This document shows positions 54,493 through 63,090 of a stretch of DNA of 64,000 nt, piece after piece (the first letter of the stretch is position 1; the number at the start of each line of letters is the position of its first letter). The stretch comes from Niabella sp. (GTDB lineage: Bacteria; Bacteroidota; Bacteroidia; Chitinophagales; Chitinophagaceae): NCBI GenBank assembly GCA_017744715.1, contig JAGIAT010000005.1, positions 186,001 through 250,000 on the forward strand. Reading direction: 5' to 3'. The notes under the pieces are model-generated. The model was not told where the DNA came from. It searched no databases and was given only the letters and a program-made list of their open reading frames with translations. The translations under genes and the position numbers were made by a program.

Positions 54493-55470
54493 ATGCGTAA
54501 ACGTTTTCTTGTTTTTGGTGTAAGTTGTTTACTCGTGGCCGCTTCTGTTCATGGTAGCCGGGTTCCTTTGGAAAGACCGCTGCCCGTGCCTGCGGCGGTG
54601 GCAGATGCTAAGGAGCTGATCGGCCGCTGGGATATAACGGTAGATGTGGATGGTAAACCCTCACCATCCTGGCTGGAGGTAAAGCTGTCGGGAACCAGAA
54701 CGCTGGTAGGATACTATGTTGGTATTACGGGAAGCGCCCGGCCCGTGGCTAAAGTGAATTTCGACAATGGTAAATTCAGTTTTACCATTCCTCCGCAATG
54801 GGAAGAAGGAAACCAGGATTTTGTGATTGAAGGTACGCTGAACAATGGCGGAATTGAAGGCACGGTAGTAACCAGCGAAGGGAAAAAATACAATTGGAAA
54901 GGAGTAAAGGCGCCGCTTTTAAAAAGAACATCCGCGCCGGTTTGGGACAAACCGGTAAACCTGTTTAACGGAAAAGATCTGAATGGCTGGAAAGCGGTAG
55001 GGGCCGACAACCAGTGGATCGTAAAGAACGGGGTACTTACAAGCCCGCACTCGGGAGCCAACCTGATCTCCGATCAGAAATTCACGGATTTTAAATTACA
55101 CGTGGAGTTCCGTTATCATAAAGGCAGCAATAGCGGTGTGTACCTCCGGGGAAGATACGAAACCCAGATTGAAGACAGTCCGAAAGATGCGCATCCGTCC
55201 AGCGTGCTTTTCAGCGGGATCTATGGGTTCTTAACACCCAGCGAAATCAATGCGAAGGGGCCCGATCAATGGCAGAGCTACGATATAACCCTGGTGGGAA
55301 GAATGGTTACCGTTGTGGTAAACGGTAAGACGGTGATCAGCAACCAGGAGATCCCGGGTATCACGGGTGGCGCATTGGATAGCAATGAAGGCGAACCCGG
55401 TCCGATCTATATCCAGGGCGATCATGGTCCGATCGAGTTCCGCAAGATTGTAATTACACCTGCGAAATAA
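54493..55470 (+). CDS. DUF1080 (3-keto-disaccharide hydrolase-type) secreted protein
   Basis: A 325-residue exported protein. Residues about 40-140 are a small beta domain ('LIGRWDITVDVDGKPSPSW'), and residues about 150-325 are the DUF1080 concanavalin-like jelly roll with 'LFNGKDLNGWKAVGADNQW', 'KLHVEFRYHKGSNSGVYLRG' (core 'GSNSGVYLRGRYETQIED') and 'HGPIEFRKIVI'. Some DUF1080 members hydrolyse 3-keto-glycosides and others only bind sugars, and I cannot tell which this is. It lies between two sulfatase genes and ends at a shared bidirectional terminator. Confidence 0.9.
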   Translation: MRKRFLVFGVSCLLVAASVHGSRVPLERPLPVPAAVADAKELIGRWDITVDVDGKPSPSWLEVKLSGTRTLVGYYVGITGSARPVAKVNFDNGKFSFTIPPQWEEGNQDFVIEGTLNNGGIEGTVVTSEGKKYNWKGVKAPLLKRTSAPVWDKPVNLFNGKDLNGWKAVGADNQWIVKNGVLTSPHSGANLISDQKFTDFKLHVEFRYHKGSNSGVYLRGRYETQIEDSPKDAHPSSVLFSGIYGFLTPSEINAKGPDQWQSYDITLVGRMVTVVVNGKTVISNQEIPGITGGALDSNEGEPGPIYIQGDHGPIEFRKIVITPAK

Positions 55471-55500
55471 TCAATTACTGATTTTTTATAAGATCATTTA

Positions 55501-55525
55501 TAAAGGGCCTTAAAAGGGCCCTTTA
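55501..55525. terminator. Bidirectional terminator between convergent genes
   Basis: TAAAGGGCC at 55501-55509 pairs with GGCCCTTTA at 55517-55525 over a 7-base loop. It follows the DUF1080 stop and overlaps the stop codon of the minus-strand sulfatase (55510-55512). T-rich sequence follows on the + strand (TTATTATTC). Confidence 0.7.
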
Positions 55526-56982
55526 TTATTATTCTTTACTGCATTTGCGGCCGCTCCGGGCATTTCTCCCCGGATGTTTTTCTGAGATAACGGTTCGCCC
55601 GTAGTACGATGGTACCAGTCCGGCGTAAGATGCAACGGTTGTGTATCACCGGTTTCCTGTTGCCACTGTTTTAGTTTATTGCGCAACGCCCGTATCTGTT
55701 CCCGGTATTGGGGATTGTGGATTTCATTGCGTGCCTGCAGCGGATCGGCAGCTATTACAAAGAACTCTTCCCGGGATCTGGGTTGTTGCAGGGCATCCTG
55801 TTGAAGAACGGTGCGTTGGCCTGCCTGCCGTTTTAAAGAATGCGCCGACGGACTTTGGTTGGCATCGATGGGGCCACCGTTATCGAACTGCGGACGGGCA
55901 TTGTAGATGTAAAGAAAATCGTTTGTTCGTACACTTCGTTCATACGCTTCATAATCATGCCAGTTATGCTCGCCAAAAATATAATTCCGGAAAGCGCCTT
56001 CCGGATGGCTGAGTAAGGGCAGAAAGCTGCGGCCCTGTACGGAAGGGGCCGGTTTAATGGCGGCCATATCCAGCAGGGTGGGCGCAATATCAATACTACT
56101 GATCAATGCGCTGCTAACAGTGCCGGGCCGGATCCTTCCGGGCCAGTAAATGAGTAGCGGCTCTTTTAACCCCCTGTCCTGTAAACGGGTTTTGCTTCCG
56201 GGAAAAGGGCGGCCATTATCTGCCGTAAAAACAAGAATGGTATTCTGCGCCAGCCCTTCCTGTTCCAGTATTTTCCGCAGCCTGCCAAGATGTGTATCAA
56301 TGCGCCCGATTTCATTATAGTAAGAGGCCAGATCACGGCGGGTAGCACTGTCATCCACAAGGGTTGGTGGAACCTCGATGTCTTTTTGAGGGTCGTGGGT
56401 TACGTCAAATTCGGTGTCGGATGACCACTCGCGGTGCGCGTCAAAAGTTGCCAGCCACAAAAAAAACGGTTTACCCGTTGCCTTGCAGGTGGAGATCATA
56501 CTCAGCCATTGCGCCTCTCCTCCGGAGCCGTTCCGGGGTACACCGGCGATTACGCTGTCATAGGCGCGCCGGGTAGCGGGGCCTTCATGCCATTTCCCTA
56601 ATAAAGCCGTATAATACCCGGCCTTACGCAATTGTTCGGGAAAATAGCTAAGCTCGGCGGGTAGCGGCGTATGCAATTCAGCGGCACCGGTATTGTGCGG
56701 ATATCTACCGGTTAATATACTGGTACGGCTGGGGCTGCAGGAGCTGGCGGTTACAAAAAAATGATCAAACCGGGCACCGTCGGCCGCCAGCTGGTCCAGG
56801 TTGGGGGTTTTAATATGTTTGTTGCCATAACAGCCCAGGTCGTCCCAGTTGATATCATCGCCGATAATAAAAATGATATTGGGTGGCTGCATGGCAGCGG
56901 GCTGCTGCGCCCGGGTTATTTGCAGGAACAGGACGAACACTAAAAATAGCGGGATGCGAAGCACCAATGTAGCATGGATCAT
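55510..56982 (-). CDS. Sulfatase, S1 family (heparan N-sulfatase-like)
   Basis: A 490-residue secreted sulfatase. The signal peptide ends near 'LQITRAQQ'. Metal ligands are in 'FIIGDDINWDDLGCYG', and the Cys converted to formylglycine is Cys82 in 'SSCSPSRTSILTGRYP'; 'LLGKWHEGP' and 'FTADNGRPFPGSK' (Asp-Asn metal ligands) complete the active site. The overall pattern resembles N-sulfoglucosamine sulfohydrolases. It needs a formylglycine-generating enzyme, which is not in the window. It is intact, unlike the broken sulfatase upstream, and convergent with the DUF1080 gene. Confidence 0.93.
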   Translation of the reverse strand: MIHATLVLRIPLFLVFVLFLQITRAQQPAAMQPPNIIFIIGDDINWDDLGCYGNKHIKTPNLDQLAADGARFDHFFVTASSCSPSRTSILTGRYPHNTGAAELHTPLPAELSYFPEQLRKAGYYTALLGKWHEGPATRRAYDSVIAGVPRNGSGGEAQWLSMISTCKATGKPFFLWLATFDAHREWSSDTEFDVTHDPQKDIEVPPTLVDDSATRRDLASYYNEIGRIDTHLGRLRKILEQEGLAQNTILVFTADNGRPFPGSKTRLQDRGLKEPLLIYWPGRIRPGTVSSALISSIDIAPTLLDMAAIKPAPSVQGRSFLPLLSHPEGAFRNYIFGEHNWHDYEAYERSVRTNDFLYIYNARPQFDNGGPIDANQSPSAHSLKRQAGQRTVLQQDALQQPRSREEFFVIAADPLQARNEIHNPQYREQIRALRNKLKQWQQETGDTQPLHLTPDWYHRTTGEPLSQKNIRGEMPGAAANAVKNNNKGPF

Positions 56983-57141
56983 GGGGCCAAAATTCTTTGT
57001 TCCGCTAATTTAAATGAATTATCGCGGTTTTAAAGGATACCGGTAGTTAGGGAGCTATCCGGTGTTATCGATGCCGGCTATTTTTTTATCATCATTCCCG
57101 GTACCCCGTAAAATCTTATGTACACTTGCAGGAACCCTACG

Positions 57142-58551
57142 CTAGTCTACCTTCATTTTTACATCCACCTTCTTTTTTCGTTTACTGGTTTTCCATTTGG
57201 GGCCTTTCTTAATAATGGAGATGGCTTTTTGGGCTGTGGCTTCGTCCGGCGTTTTAACAACCGTGAATTTTTCAGGCAAACCGTTCTCAACGGTGAAGCG
57301 GAGGTGCAACTCCTTCGAGGCATTGCCCTTATTGATTCCCATTTCACTGGTAAGATTATTATAAAAACTATCCCATCCTCCTTGCGGATAGGGCGATTCC
57401 TTATAAGGGAGGGTATCTACTTTATAACTGCTGATGGCACCTATATGGCTCCGTTTTTTTTGTTGTCCGTAACCGATCACCACCACATCATTCAGACCGT
57501 TATCGGTTTTAGTCAGCTGGATACCGGCCACTTTTCCTGCCAGCAGCTGCTGCATTTTATATTCGTAACCGGGCGCTGCAAATGCTACGCTGCCGGCAGA
57601 GTCCTGGGCAGGCAGACGAAAACTTCCGTCCATATTGGAGACGGTTGACTTGTTTTGGGGAGTGGTAATGGTTACTCCGGGAATGGGGGTGCCGCTTTTG
57701 TCCGTAACCTTTCCAATATAGTAAGGCTCATGGTTACTCGTCATCATAAAACCCGTTTCTGCAGCAACCGGGGCCGCTTTTGCGGTAGCGCCGATGGTGC
57801 CTGTCCAACCTGACTGATTTTTCGCCTCCAGGTTTTCAGACGGCGCCTTTTTGAATGAACTAACGCCGCGTATACGAAGCATTGAATTGTTGGCCTGGAA
57901 GTTTGTGGAAGGCTGTGAGTCCTGCACCAGGTCTGCCATGGCTTTTGCAGGCTGACCGGCAACAACGGTTTCATCGGCAGCAGCAATCTTCGCTTCGGCT
58001 GCCTGGAGTACTGGAGCAGCGGACGGGGTCGCCGTTTTTTTAATTACGGGTAGCTGCTTTGATGTAGGGCTTTTACGCACCGTTGCGGGAAGCTGTTGCA
58101 TGGAGATTGCAGTGTTTTTCAGATGATCGTCCTGAGGCACAGCCGTGTCTGCAGCAACTTTGGCCGCAGGCGGTGCCGTCAGCCGCTCTTGTATTGCGAT
58201 AGGGCTGGTAGTGCTGTTATCCGGGCGCATAAAGAACCAGGCACCAGCGGCCATGATACCGATAACCGCAGCGGCAGCCAAACCGCGCCACCATTTTGTT
58301 TTATGCAGTGCCACAACCGGGGTTTGCCGGGCGATTTCAACTTTTTGCCCGCTGATGCGGCTCCGGATCTCGTTCAGGTGCATATCGGCTACTGCAGGCC
58401 TGGCTGTTCTGTAGCCATCCAGCGCATCTGCCAGAAACGGATCTGTCAGCGCCGCTTTTTCCATGTCGTGCATCTCAGCAGGCGACATGCTGCCGCTGAG
58501 ATAACGCCGGATATCTTCAATTGTATACTGATATGTAGGATCAGTTGGCAT
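57142..58551 (-). CDS. Anti-sigma factor with SusC-like and TonB-C-like periplasmic parts
   Basis: A 469-residue membrane protein paired with the ECF sigma factor, whose stop codon overlaps its start by 11 bases. Residues 1-80 form a cytoplasmic helical anti-sigma domain ('IEDIRRYLSGSMSPAEMHDM'), 88-108 a transmembrane helix and 110-220 an Ala/Pro/Lys-rich linker. The periplasmic part has 'MLRIRGVSSF' (224-233), a carboxypeptidase-regulatory-like domain (about 278-335), 'LLAGKVAGIQLT' (336-347), 'NDVVVIGYGQQKKR' (354-367) and a TonB-C-like end (about 400-469, with 'AISIIKKGPKWK'). The short motifs are signatures of SusC proteins, here in changed order. Likely it senses a TonB-dependent receptor or mimics one. 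Confidence 0.8.
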   Translation of the reverse strand: MPTDPTYQYTIEDIRRYLSGSMSPAEMHDMEKAALTDPFLADALDGYRTARPAVADMHLNEIRSRISGQKVEIARQTPVVALHKTKWWRGLAAAAVIGIMAAGAWFFMRPDNSTTSPIAIQERLTAPPAAKVAADTAVPQDDHLKNTAISMQQLPATVRKSPTSKQLPVIKKTATPSAAPVLQAAEAKIAAADETVVAGQPAKAMADLVQDSQPSTNFQANNSMLRIRGVSSFKKAPSENLEAKNQSGWTGTIGATAKAAPVAAETGFMMTSNHEPYYIGKVTDKSGTPIPGVTITTPQNKSTVSNMDGSFRLPAQDSAGSVAFAAPGYEYKMQQLLAGKVAGIQLTKTDNGLNDVVVIGYGQQKKRSHIGAISSYKVDTLPYKESPYPQGGWDSFYNNLTSEMGINKGNASKELHLRFTVENGLPEKFTVVKTPDEATAQKAISIIKKGPKWKTSKRKKKVDVKMKVD

Positions 58552-59173
58552 GTTTATCCATACAGTTTTTTAAATTCCTTCTCCCGTTTTGGATCAGGCT
58601 ACGTACCTTATTCCATTCCATCCCCGTTGTTTCCGCTATTTCATTATAACATTTGCTGTCATAATAAAACAGCCGGATCGTTTTTTCCTGCTCCAATGGA
58701 AGCGATTCCATACATTTTTCAAGCTTTTTGAAAGCTTCCTCCTTTTCAATGATACCATCCAGATGCGAAAAATCGCCCGATTGCACAAGCTGCGTATCCA
58801 AATTTACCGTTATATTTTTTTTAGCGGCTCTCAGCACCATCAGGCAATGATTCTTGGCCAGTACATACAGCCAGCTTTTGAAGTTCTGTACCTCATGCCG
58901 CTGCAGTTTTTCTCCCAGGGTTTCATAAATGTTCATCACAGCATCTTTCGCATCTTCTGCATCTTCCAGGTATTTCAGGCAAACCCCGTAAATTAAGTCG
59001 CTGTATCTCAGGTACAAATGCGCCAATGCTTCAGGATCTCCTTGAAGTTTAAACTGATCCAGAAGTTCCGCATCGGTAACTGCAGCGGCTACAGGTATGC
59101 TGATGATTTTGCTCAAATGAATGAAAAGCCGGAACGGCTTTTTAATGCCTGCAAGATAATTTTTTTTTTCCAC
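58541..59173 (-). CDS. ECF-type RNA polymerase sigma factor
   Basis: A sigma-70 family regulator of about 190-210 residues. Region 2 is 'LAHLYLRYSDLIYGVCLKYL' with the following 'EDAKDAVMNIYETL'; region 4 is 'LPLEQEKTIRLFYYDSKCYN' with helix-turn-helix 'EIAETTGMEWNKVRSLIQNG'. The frame opens with a GTG at 59173, but the first 30 residues are not conserved, so the real start may be a later GTG or TTG near 59095. The downstream anti-sigma gene overlaps its last 11 bases (ATGCCAACTGA), giving translational coupling. The regulon is unknown. Confidence 0.88.
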   Translation of the reverse strand: MEKKNYLAGIKKPFRLFIHLSKIISIPVAAAVTDAELLDQFKLQGDPEALAHLYLRYSDLIYGVCLKYLEDAEDAKDAVMNIYETLGEKLQRHEVQNFKSWLYVLAKNHCLMVLRAAKKNITVNLDTQLVQSGDFSHLDGIIEKEEAFKKLEKCMESLPLEQEKTIRLFYYDSKCYNEIAETTGMEWNKVRSLIQNGRRNLKNCMDKHAN

Positions 59174-59406
59174 AGCCCGGGGGTTTGGGGAACATATATC
59201 CGTTCCGCTGCCTTCATTTCTGGCGCATCCTCCCGGAGGAACGGGAAAAGTAATGCGGTGGTACCGTTTTTCCCGTTCAATCTTGGGTATAAACTGTATT
59301 GCTTTATTGTAATGTGTTGATATTTATATTTTTATGATCAAAAAATGTGGTTTTTTAAAGTTTGGCATAATATTTACATAAATAGGGTAGGCCGTTGCTG
59401 CATCAC

Positions 59407-59517
59407 ATGGTCAGGTAGATCAGCGTAGTTCTCTTCTGATTTTAATACGCGACCATTCAACCGTTTATCCTATAAAATTTTAAGAGCGCTCTTTTCAACG
59501 GAGCGCTCTTGTTTTAT
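59407..59517 (+). ncRNA. Candidate structured small RNA
   Basis: In a gap without a gene, ATGGTC (59407-59412) pairs with GACCAT (59451-59456), and, inside it, GCGTA (59423-59427) pairs with TACGC (59446-59450). The two stems stack on the right side and are separated by a 10-base bulge on the left. A strong terminator hairpin follows at 59482-59510, although no protein gene lies upstream on this strand for it to end. A short RNA of roughly 110-130 bases is the simplest reading. No promoter is obvious, and the family is not recognised. Confidence 0.45.
59482..59517 (+). terminator. Intrinsic terminator without an upstream + strand gene
   Basis: AAGAGCGCTC at 59482-59491 pairs with GAGCGCTCTT at 59501-59510 around a 9-base loop, followed by GTTTTAT. 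The nearest + strand coding gene upstream ends at 55470, so it must serve a non-coding transcript or the minus strand (A-rich flank on the left). Confidence 0.8.
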
Positions 59518-59539
59518 AGAGCTGATTGTTCTTTATTTG
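59509..59539 (+). promoter_or_regulatory. Possible short-leader promoter of the small membrane protein
   Basis: TTG at 59509-59511 is followed after 20 bases by TTTATTTG (59532-59539), one mismatch from TAnnTTTG. The -7 element ends four bases before the ATG at 59544, as for apbE and the SirB1-like gene. Confidence 0.4.
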
Positions 59540-59543
59540 CAGG

Positions 59544-59957
59544 ATGAAAATTCTTAGTCGCTCTCAATGGCTGGCGTTACTGGCTGCAATGATTCTTGCG
59601 ATCGCATGTTTTATGCCCTGGTCACAGATCCAGTCGATGGGGCTTACGCTGTCGGGGGTAGATACTACCGGTACCCGTTATGGAAGGCCGGCGTACAATC
59701 ATTTTATATTAACAGGGGTGATCCTGTTACTCACTTTTATAACCAGGATCTGGGCAAAGCGGATGAACCTGCTGTTTGGCGTATTAAACCTGGCCTGGGC
59801 CATCCGGAACTTTATTCTTTTTGGCCGTTGCGAGGCGGGCGATTGTCCCGAACGGCAGATTGGCCTGTACCTGGTATTACTGGCTGCCGTGATCCTGATG
59901 CTGACGATTCTGTTTCCAAAGATGGAATTAAAAGAGGATGGAACGGAGGAAGATTAG
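59544..59957 (+). CDS. Small four-helix membrane protein of unknown function
   Basis: A 137-residue protein with four predicted transmembrane helices ('WLALLAAMILAIACFMPW', 'NHFILTGVILLLTFITRIW', 'LLFGVLNLAWAIRNFILF', 'IGLYLVLLAAVILMLTILF'). A loop carries two Cys ('GRCEAGDCPERQ') that could form a disulphide or bind a metal. I do not recognise the family. The start is the ATG at 59544, which has AGG just upstream; the extension to 59526 lies across the possible promoter. It is a single-gene unit. Confidence 0.75.
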   Translation: MKILSRSQWLALLAAMILAIACFMPWSQIQSMGLTLSGVDTTGTRYGRPAYNHFILTGVILLLTFITRIWAKRMNLLFGVLNLAWAIRNFILFGRCEAGDCPERQIGLYLVLLAAVILMLTILFPKMELKEDGTEED

Positions 59958-60131
59958 AGCGGTCCCGGGTTTGAGTAATGTTTCACGATGAGATCCGTTT
60001 TTACACCTGATAACCCTGCCGCACTACTTACTACCCGTTATTCCTGCTGCGGCTACAACCGGAGTAAAGATCATGGAGCAGGAACGGATCTTTACGGCTG
60101 CATTTGTTATTTGATATTGTTATTTCAAATG

Positions 60132-60731
60132 TTAAATGAGCGTTCCGATCCAGTAAGCGCCCGCTGCGGCAATCATACCGCCTCCTGCTGTTAAAACAAT
60201 GCCTCCCCAAACAGGCCGCCCGAACAGGCGGTATTTGAGAAAACCGGTTACAATGAGCACCACCGCGGGAACCAGGAAAAATGTATAGGCGGGTAACAGC
60301 TGCCACCGGGCGTTAAAGAGCACCAGCAGCCCGCCGGCAATACAGCCTGTGAAAATGGATAATGCATAGCTAAAGGGCGGCAACGGCTCACCGGGCGCTG
60401 CCCGCTGACGCCATTCCGTTTTCCACGCATCACTTTCCCGCTGTGCATCCTTAATCAGATCTTCTTTAATATGATCCGCCACATCGAGCCCTTTATAAAC
60501 GTTCAGGATCCGTTTGTCGTGGGTATGCGACAGTTCTTCCCGCCGGGTAAAAAATCCGCCCGCTGCCATTAAAATAGCGGTGGCCAGCGCGGTGTACGCG
60601 GTATAGGTCCATGCCGCAGCAGCGGCATACCCCAGGCCGGTAAGAAAGCAAAAAACGGTAAGCGGAATAATGATACCATCGATGATTCCGATGAGCACAG
60701 AGGAAAAATAATGCGTGGGTATTTTAGGCAT
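60132..60731 (-). CDS. VIT1/CCC1-like membrane protein
   Basis: A 199-residue protein with five predicted transmembrane helices. '[20 protein letters not shown]' resembles the first helix of the VIT1/CCC1 iron and manganese transporters (with its Asp), '[16 protein letters not shown]' the second, and the Glu- and Lys-rich segment '[20 protein letters not shown]' the metal-binding loop. The match is by pattern, so the transport role is provisional. Its ATG overlaps the last 8 bases of rocD (ATGCCTAA), so the two are translationally coupled, although no functional link is evident. Confidence 0.65.
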   Translation of the reverse strand: MPKIPTHYFSSVLIGIIDGIIIPLTVFCFLTGLGYAAAAAWTYTAYTALATAILMAAGGFFTRREELSHTHDKRILNVYKGLDVADHIKEDLIKDAQRESDAWKTEWRQRAAPGEPLPPFSYALSIFTGCIAGGLLVLFNARWQLLPAYTFFLVPAVVLIVTGFLKYRLFGRPVWGGIVLTAGGGMIAAAGAYWIGTLI

Positions 60732-61956
60732 TGAGGCTGTTTAATGAACGGCGAATGATTTCAATAGCTTCTTCCAACTGCGCTTTTGTAATGCACAGGG
60801 GAGGGGCAAACCGGATCTTGTCTCCATGCGTGGGTTTTGCAAGTAACCCGTTCTTCTTCATCTCCATACATAGGGTCCAGGCGGCTTCGGGGTCTGCAGC
60901 TTTGATTTCAATGGCATTTAACAGACCTTTGCCGCGTACCGTGCGTATATGTGGAGACGATAGGTTCAGGAGCTGTTCCCGGAAAAAAGCACCCAGCTCC
61001 AGGGCATTGCCGGCCATATCTTCATCGATCAGCACCTGCAGGGAGGCCACTGCCGTAACTGCTGCCAGCGGATTGCCGCCGTAGGTAGAACCATGCTCTC
61101 CGGGCTTAATGGTTAACATGATTTCGTTATTGGCCAGTACCGCGCTTACCGGCATCATACCACCGCTCAAAGCCTTTCCCAGTAATACGATATCGGGTTT
61201 TACCTGCTCCGCATCACAGGCCAGCAGGTGTCCTGTGCGGCAGAGACCGGTTTGTATTTCATCGGCAATAAACAATACACCGGCTTCTTCGCAAAGCTGC
61301 TTGGCCGTAGACAGGTATCCTTCATCCGGCACAATAACGCCGGCTTCTCCCTGTATGGGTTCTACGAGGAAACCGGCAATATTTTTTTGTTTAAGCGCCT
61401 GGGCCAATGCGGTCAGGTCGTTATAAGGGACCTTCAGAAAACCGTCGGTAAATGGTCCGAAATGTTCCTTCGACGAAGGATCGCTGCTAAAGGAGATGAC
61501 GGTGGTGGTTCTGCCGTGGAAGTTTTGCTCACATACAATGATCACGGCTTCGTTTTCAGGAATGCCCTTTACTTCGTAGGCCCATTTTCTGCAAAGCTTG
61601 ATGCCTGTTTCTACCGCCTCAACACCGGTATTCATGGGCAACACCTTATCATAACCCAGCAATGTAGTAATGTATTTTTCAAAATCGCCTAGCTGATCAT
61701 TATAAAAAGCACGGCTGGTAAGAGTTAGCCGCTGGGCCTGTTCTACAAAGGCGGCAACAATGCGGGGATGGCAGTGCCCCTGGTTTACGGCAGAATAACC
61801 GCTTAGGAAATCATAGTAGCGGTTATTATCCACATCCCATACAAAAACACCTTTTCCTTTGGATAATACAACGGGTAGCGGATGATAATTATGAGCACCA
61901 TACGCTTCCTCCAGGTCCATAAAATAACTACCTGTATTTTGAGCAATTGCAGACAT
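60724..61956 (-). CDS. rocD: Ornithine--oxo-acid transaminase
   Basis: PLP enzyme of 410 residues that converts ornithine and 2-oxoglutarate to glutamate semialdehyde and glutamate. Class III aminotransferase motifs are '[18 protein letters not shown]' (typical of ornithine aminotransferase), '[18 protein letters not shown]', '[18 protein letters not shown]', '[12 protein letters not shown]' and '[15 protein letters not shown]' with the PLP lysine. '[13 protein letters not shown]' is the dimer-interface motif. The length is normal. It is followed by an overlapping VIT1-like gene. Confidence 0.95.
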   Translation of the reverse strand: MSAIAQNTGSYFMDLEEAYGAHNYHPLPVVLSKGKGVFVWDVDNNRYYDFLSGYSAVNQGHCHPRIVAAFVEQAQRLTLTSRAFYNDQLGDFEKYITTLLGYDKVLPMNTGVEAVETGIKLCRKWAYEVKGIPENEAVIIVCEQNFHGRTTTVISFSSDPSSKEHFGPFTDGFLKVPYNDLTALAQALKQKNIAGFLVEPIQGEAGVIVPDEGYLSTAKQLCEEAGVLFIADEIQTGLCRTGHLLACDAEQVKPDIVLLGKALSGGMMPVSAVLANNEIMLTIKPGEHGSTYGGNPLAAVTAVASLQVLIDEDMAGNALELGAFFREQLLNLSSPHIRTVRGKGLLNAIEIKAADPEAAWTLCMEMKKNGLLAKPTHGDKIRFAPPLCITKAQLEEAIEIIRRSLNSLNA

Positions 61957-62140
61957 AAACAGAAAATTAGAGATTAGAAATAAAAAATAAGGAATAAGAT
62001 CATCAAGAGCGCGTACCGGGAACAGAACCGGCTTTATACCCCAACAAATGTCAGTGGTTCAACAGATCAAGATGCTGTCGCAAAAATGGAAGTTGGCGAA
62101 TACCTGCTATAAGCATAGCCGCAAGATACAAAAAATGAAT

Positions 62141-62194
62141 CATTAAAAACCCCGAGCGGCAAAAAAGTTTTAACGTTATTCAGTAACGGGGTTT
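62141..62194 (-). terminator. Terminator downstream of ispE
   Basis: On the minus strand AAACCCCG (62194-62187) pairs with CGGGGTTT (62154-62147), with an inner stem CGTTA/TAACG in the loop, and is followed by TT-AATG. It lies 37 bases after the ispE stop codon. Confidence 0.5.
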
Positions 62195-62230
62195 GAAAAT
62201 ACGGAAACGGGGTGTCACCTGCTCTTGCTT

Positions 62231-63058
62231 TTAATGCAGCAGGGGCTCGTTCAGACAGAGGCATTTGGTAAAATATGTTTCCGGGAAAGTGGTCATATCC
62301 GGCTGGTGTTTGAACAAGCCAAAAACAGTACTGCCGGTGCCCGTCATTGCAGCAAAAACAGCGCCCATCTCCAGCAATCGGGTTTTGATTGCGCGCACTT
62401 CCGGATAGGCTTCAAACACCAGCGGCTCAAAATCATTTGTGACCAATGGCTCCCATTGCGATGGAGGCAGGTTTGCCAGTGTTTCCAGGGAATGAACAGG
62501 AGGTGCAGGGGTGACACGGCTAAAAGCCCAGGGGGTACTGATATGTATGCCGGGGTTGATCACTGCCAGGTAATATGCCGCCAGGTTCAATGAAACGGGG
62601 CGCAGTACTTCGCCGCGGCCGGTAGCATAGCAAGGACTGTTGAGCACAAAGAAGGGGCAATCACTACCCAGGTGCAATGCATATTTTAATAATTGTTTTT
62701 GCGGCAATTGCAGGTTAAAAAAACGGTTTAATGCCATCAGCGCTGTGGCCCCGTTAGCACTTCCGGCGCCCAGGCCGGCTCCCGCCGGAATGTTTTTTAA
62801 CAGATGAAAGCATACGGGAGGAAGATCGGGCAAATCCTGTTTTAACAGGTGCCAGGCTTTCCACACTATATTGTTTTCCGTGCTGCCGGGGATGGGCAAC
62901 CCATAAAGCATCACCGCTGTTTCATCAGCAGGCATCAACTCCAGCACATCATATAGGGGCAGGGGATAAAAAATAGTTTCGAGGTCGTGAAACCCGTCGG
63001 CACGCTTGGCGGTGATGTGTAAGCCCAGATTTATCTTGCAGTTGGAAAAAAATACCAC
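62231..63058 (-). CDS. ispE: 4-diphosphocytidyl-2-C-methyl-D-erythritol kinase
   Basis: GHMP kinase of 275 residues in the non-mevalonate isoprenoid pathway; it phosphorylates CDP-methylerythritol with ATP. Signatures are the N-terminal 'CKINLGLHITAKRADGFHDL' (core 'KINLGLHI...RADGFHDL'), the ATP-binding loop 'IPAGAGLGAGSANGATAL', 'LGSDCPFFV' and the C-terminal 'MTGTGSTVFGLF'. The start is a GTG at 63058; no in-frame ATG lies upstream and the family begins here. It follows the DUF151 gene by 32 bases on the same strand and is probably co-transcribed with it. Confidence 0.95.
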   Translation of the reverse strand: MVFFSNCKINLGLHITAKRADGFHDLETIFYPLPLYDVLELMPADETAVMLYGLPIPGSTENNIVWKAWHLLKQDLPDLPPVCFHLLKNIPAGAGLGAGSANGATALMALNRFFNLQLPQKQLLKYALHLGSDCPFFVLNSPCYATGRGEVLRPVSLNLAAYYLAVINPGIHISTPWAFSRVTPAPPVHSLETLANLPPSQWEPLVTNDFEPLVFEAYPEVRAIKTRLLEMGAVFAAMTGTGSTVFGLFKHQPDMTTFPETYFTKCLCLNEPLLH

Positions 63059-63090
63059 GTAACGGCGTATTAGATAGTAAAACGGCCCGG

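Noticed and set aside
57118..57648. A 176-codon + strand frame opposite the anti-sigma gene
   Set aside because: Antisense shadow of the real gene, with no domain or ribosome binding site.
59341..59406. A promoter for the candidate small RNA
   Set aside because: TTTG at 59361 has no -7 element at the proper distance.
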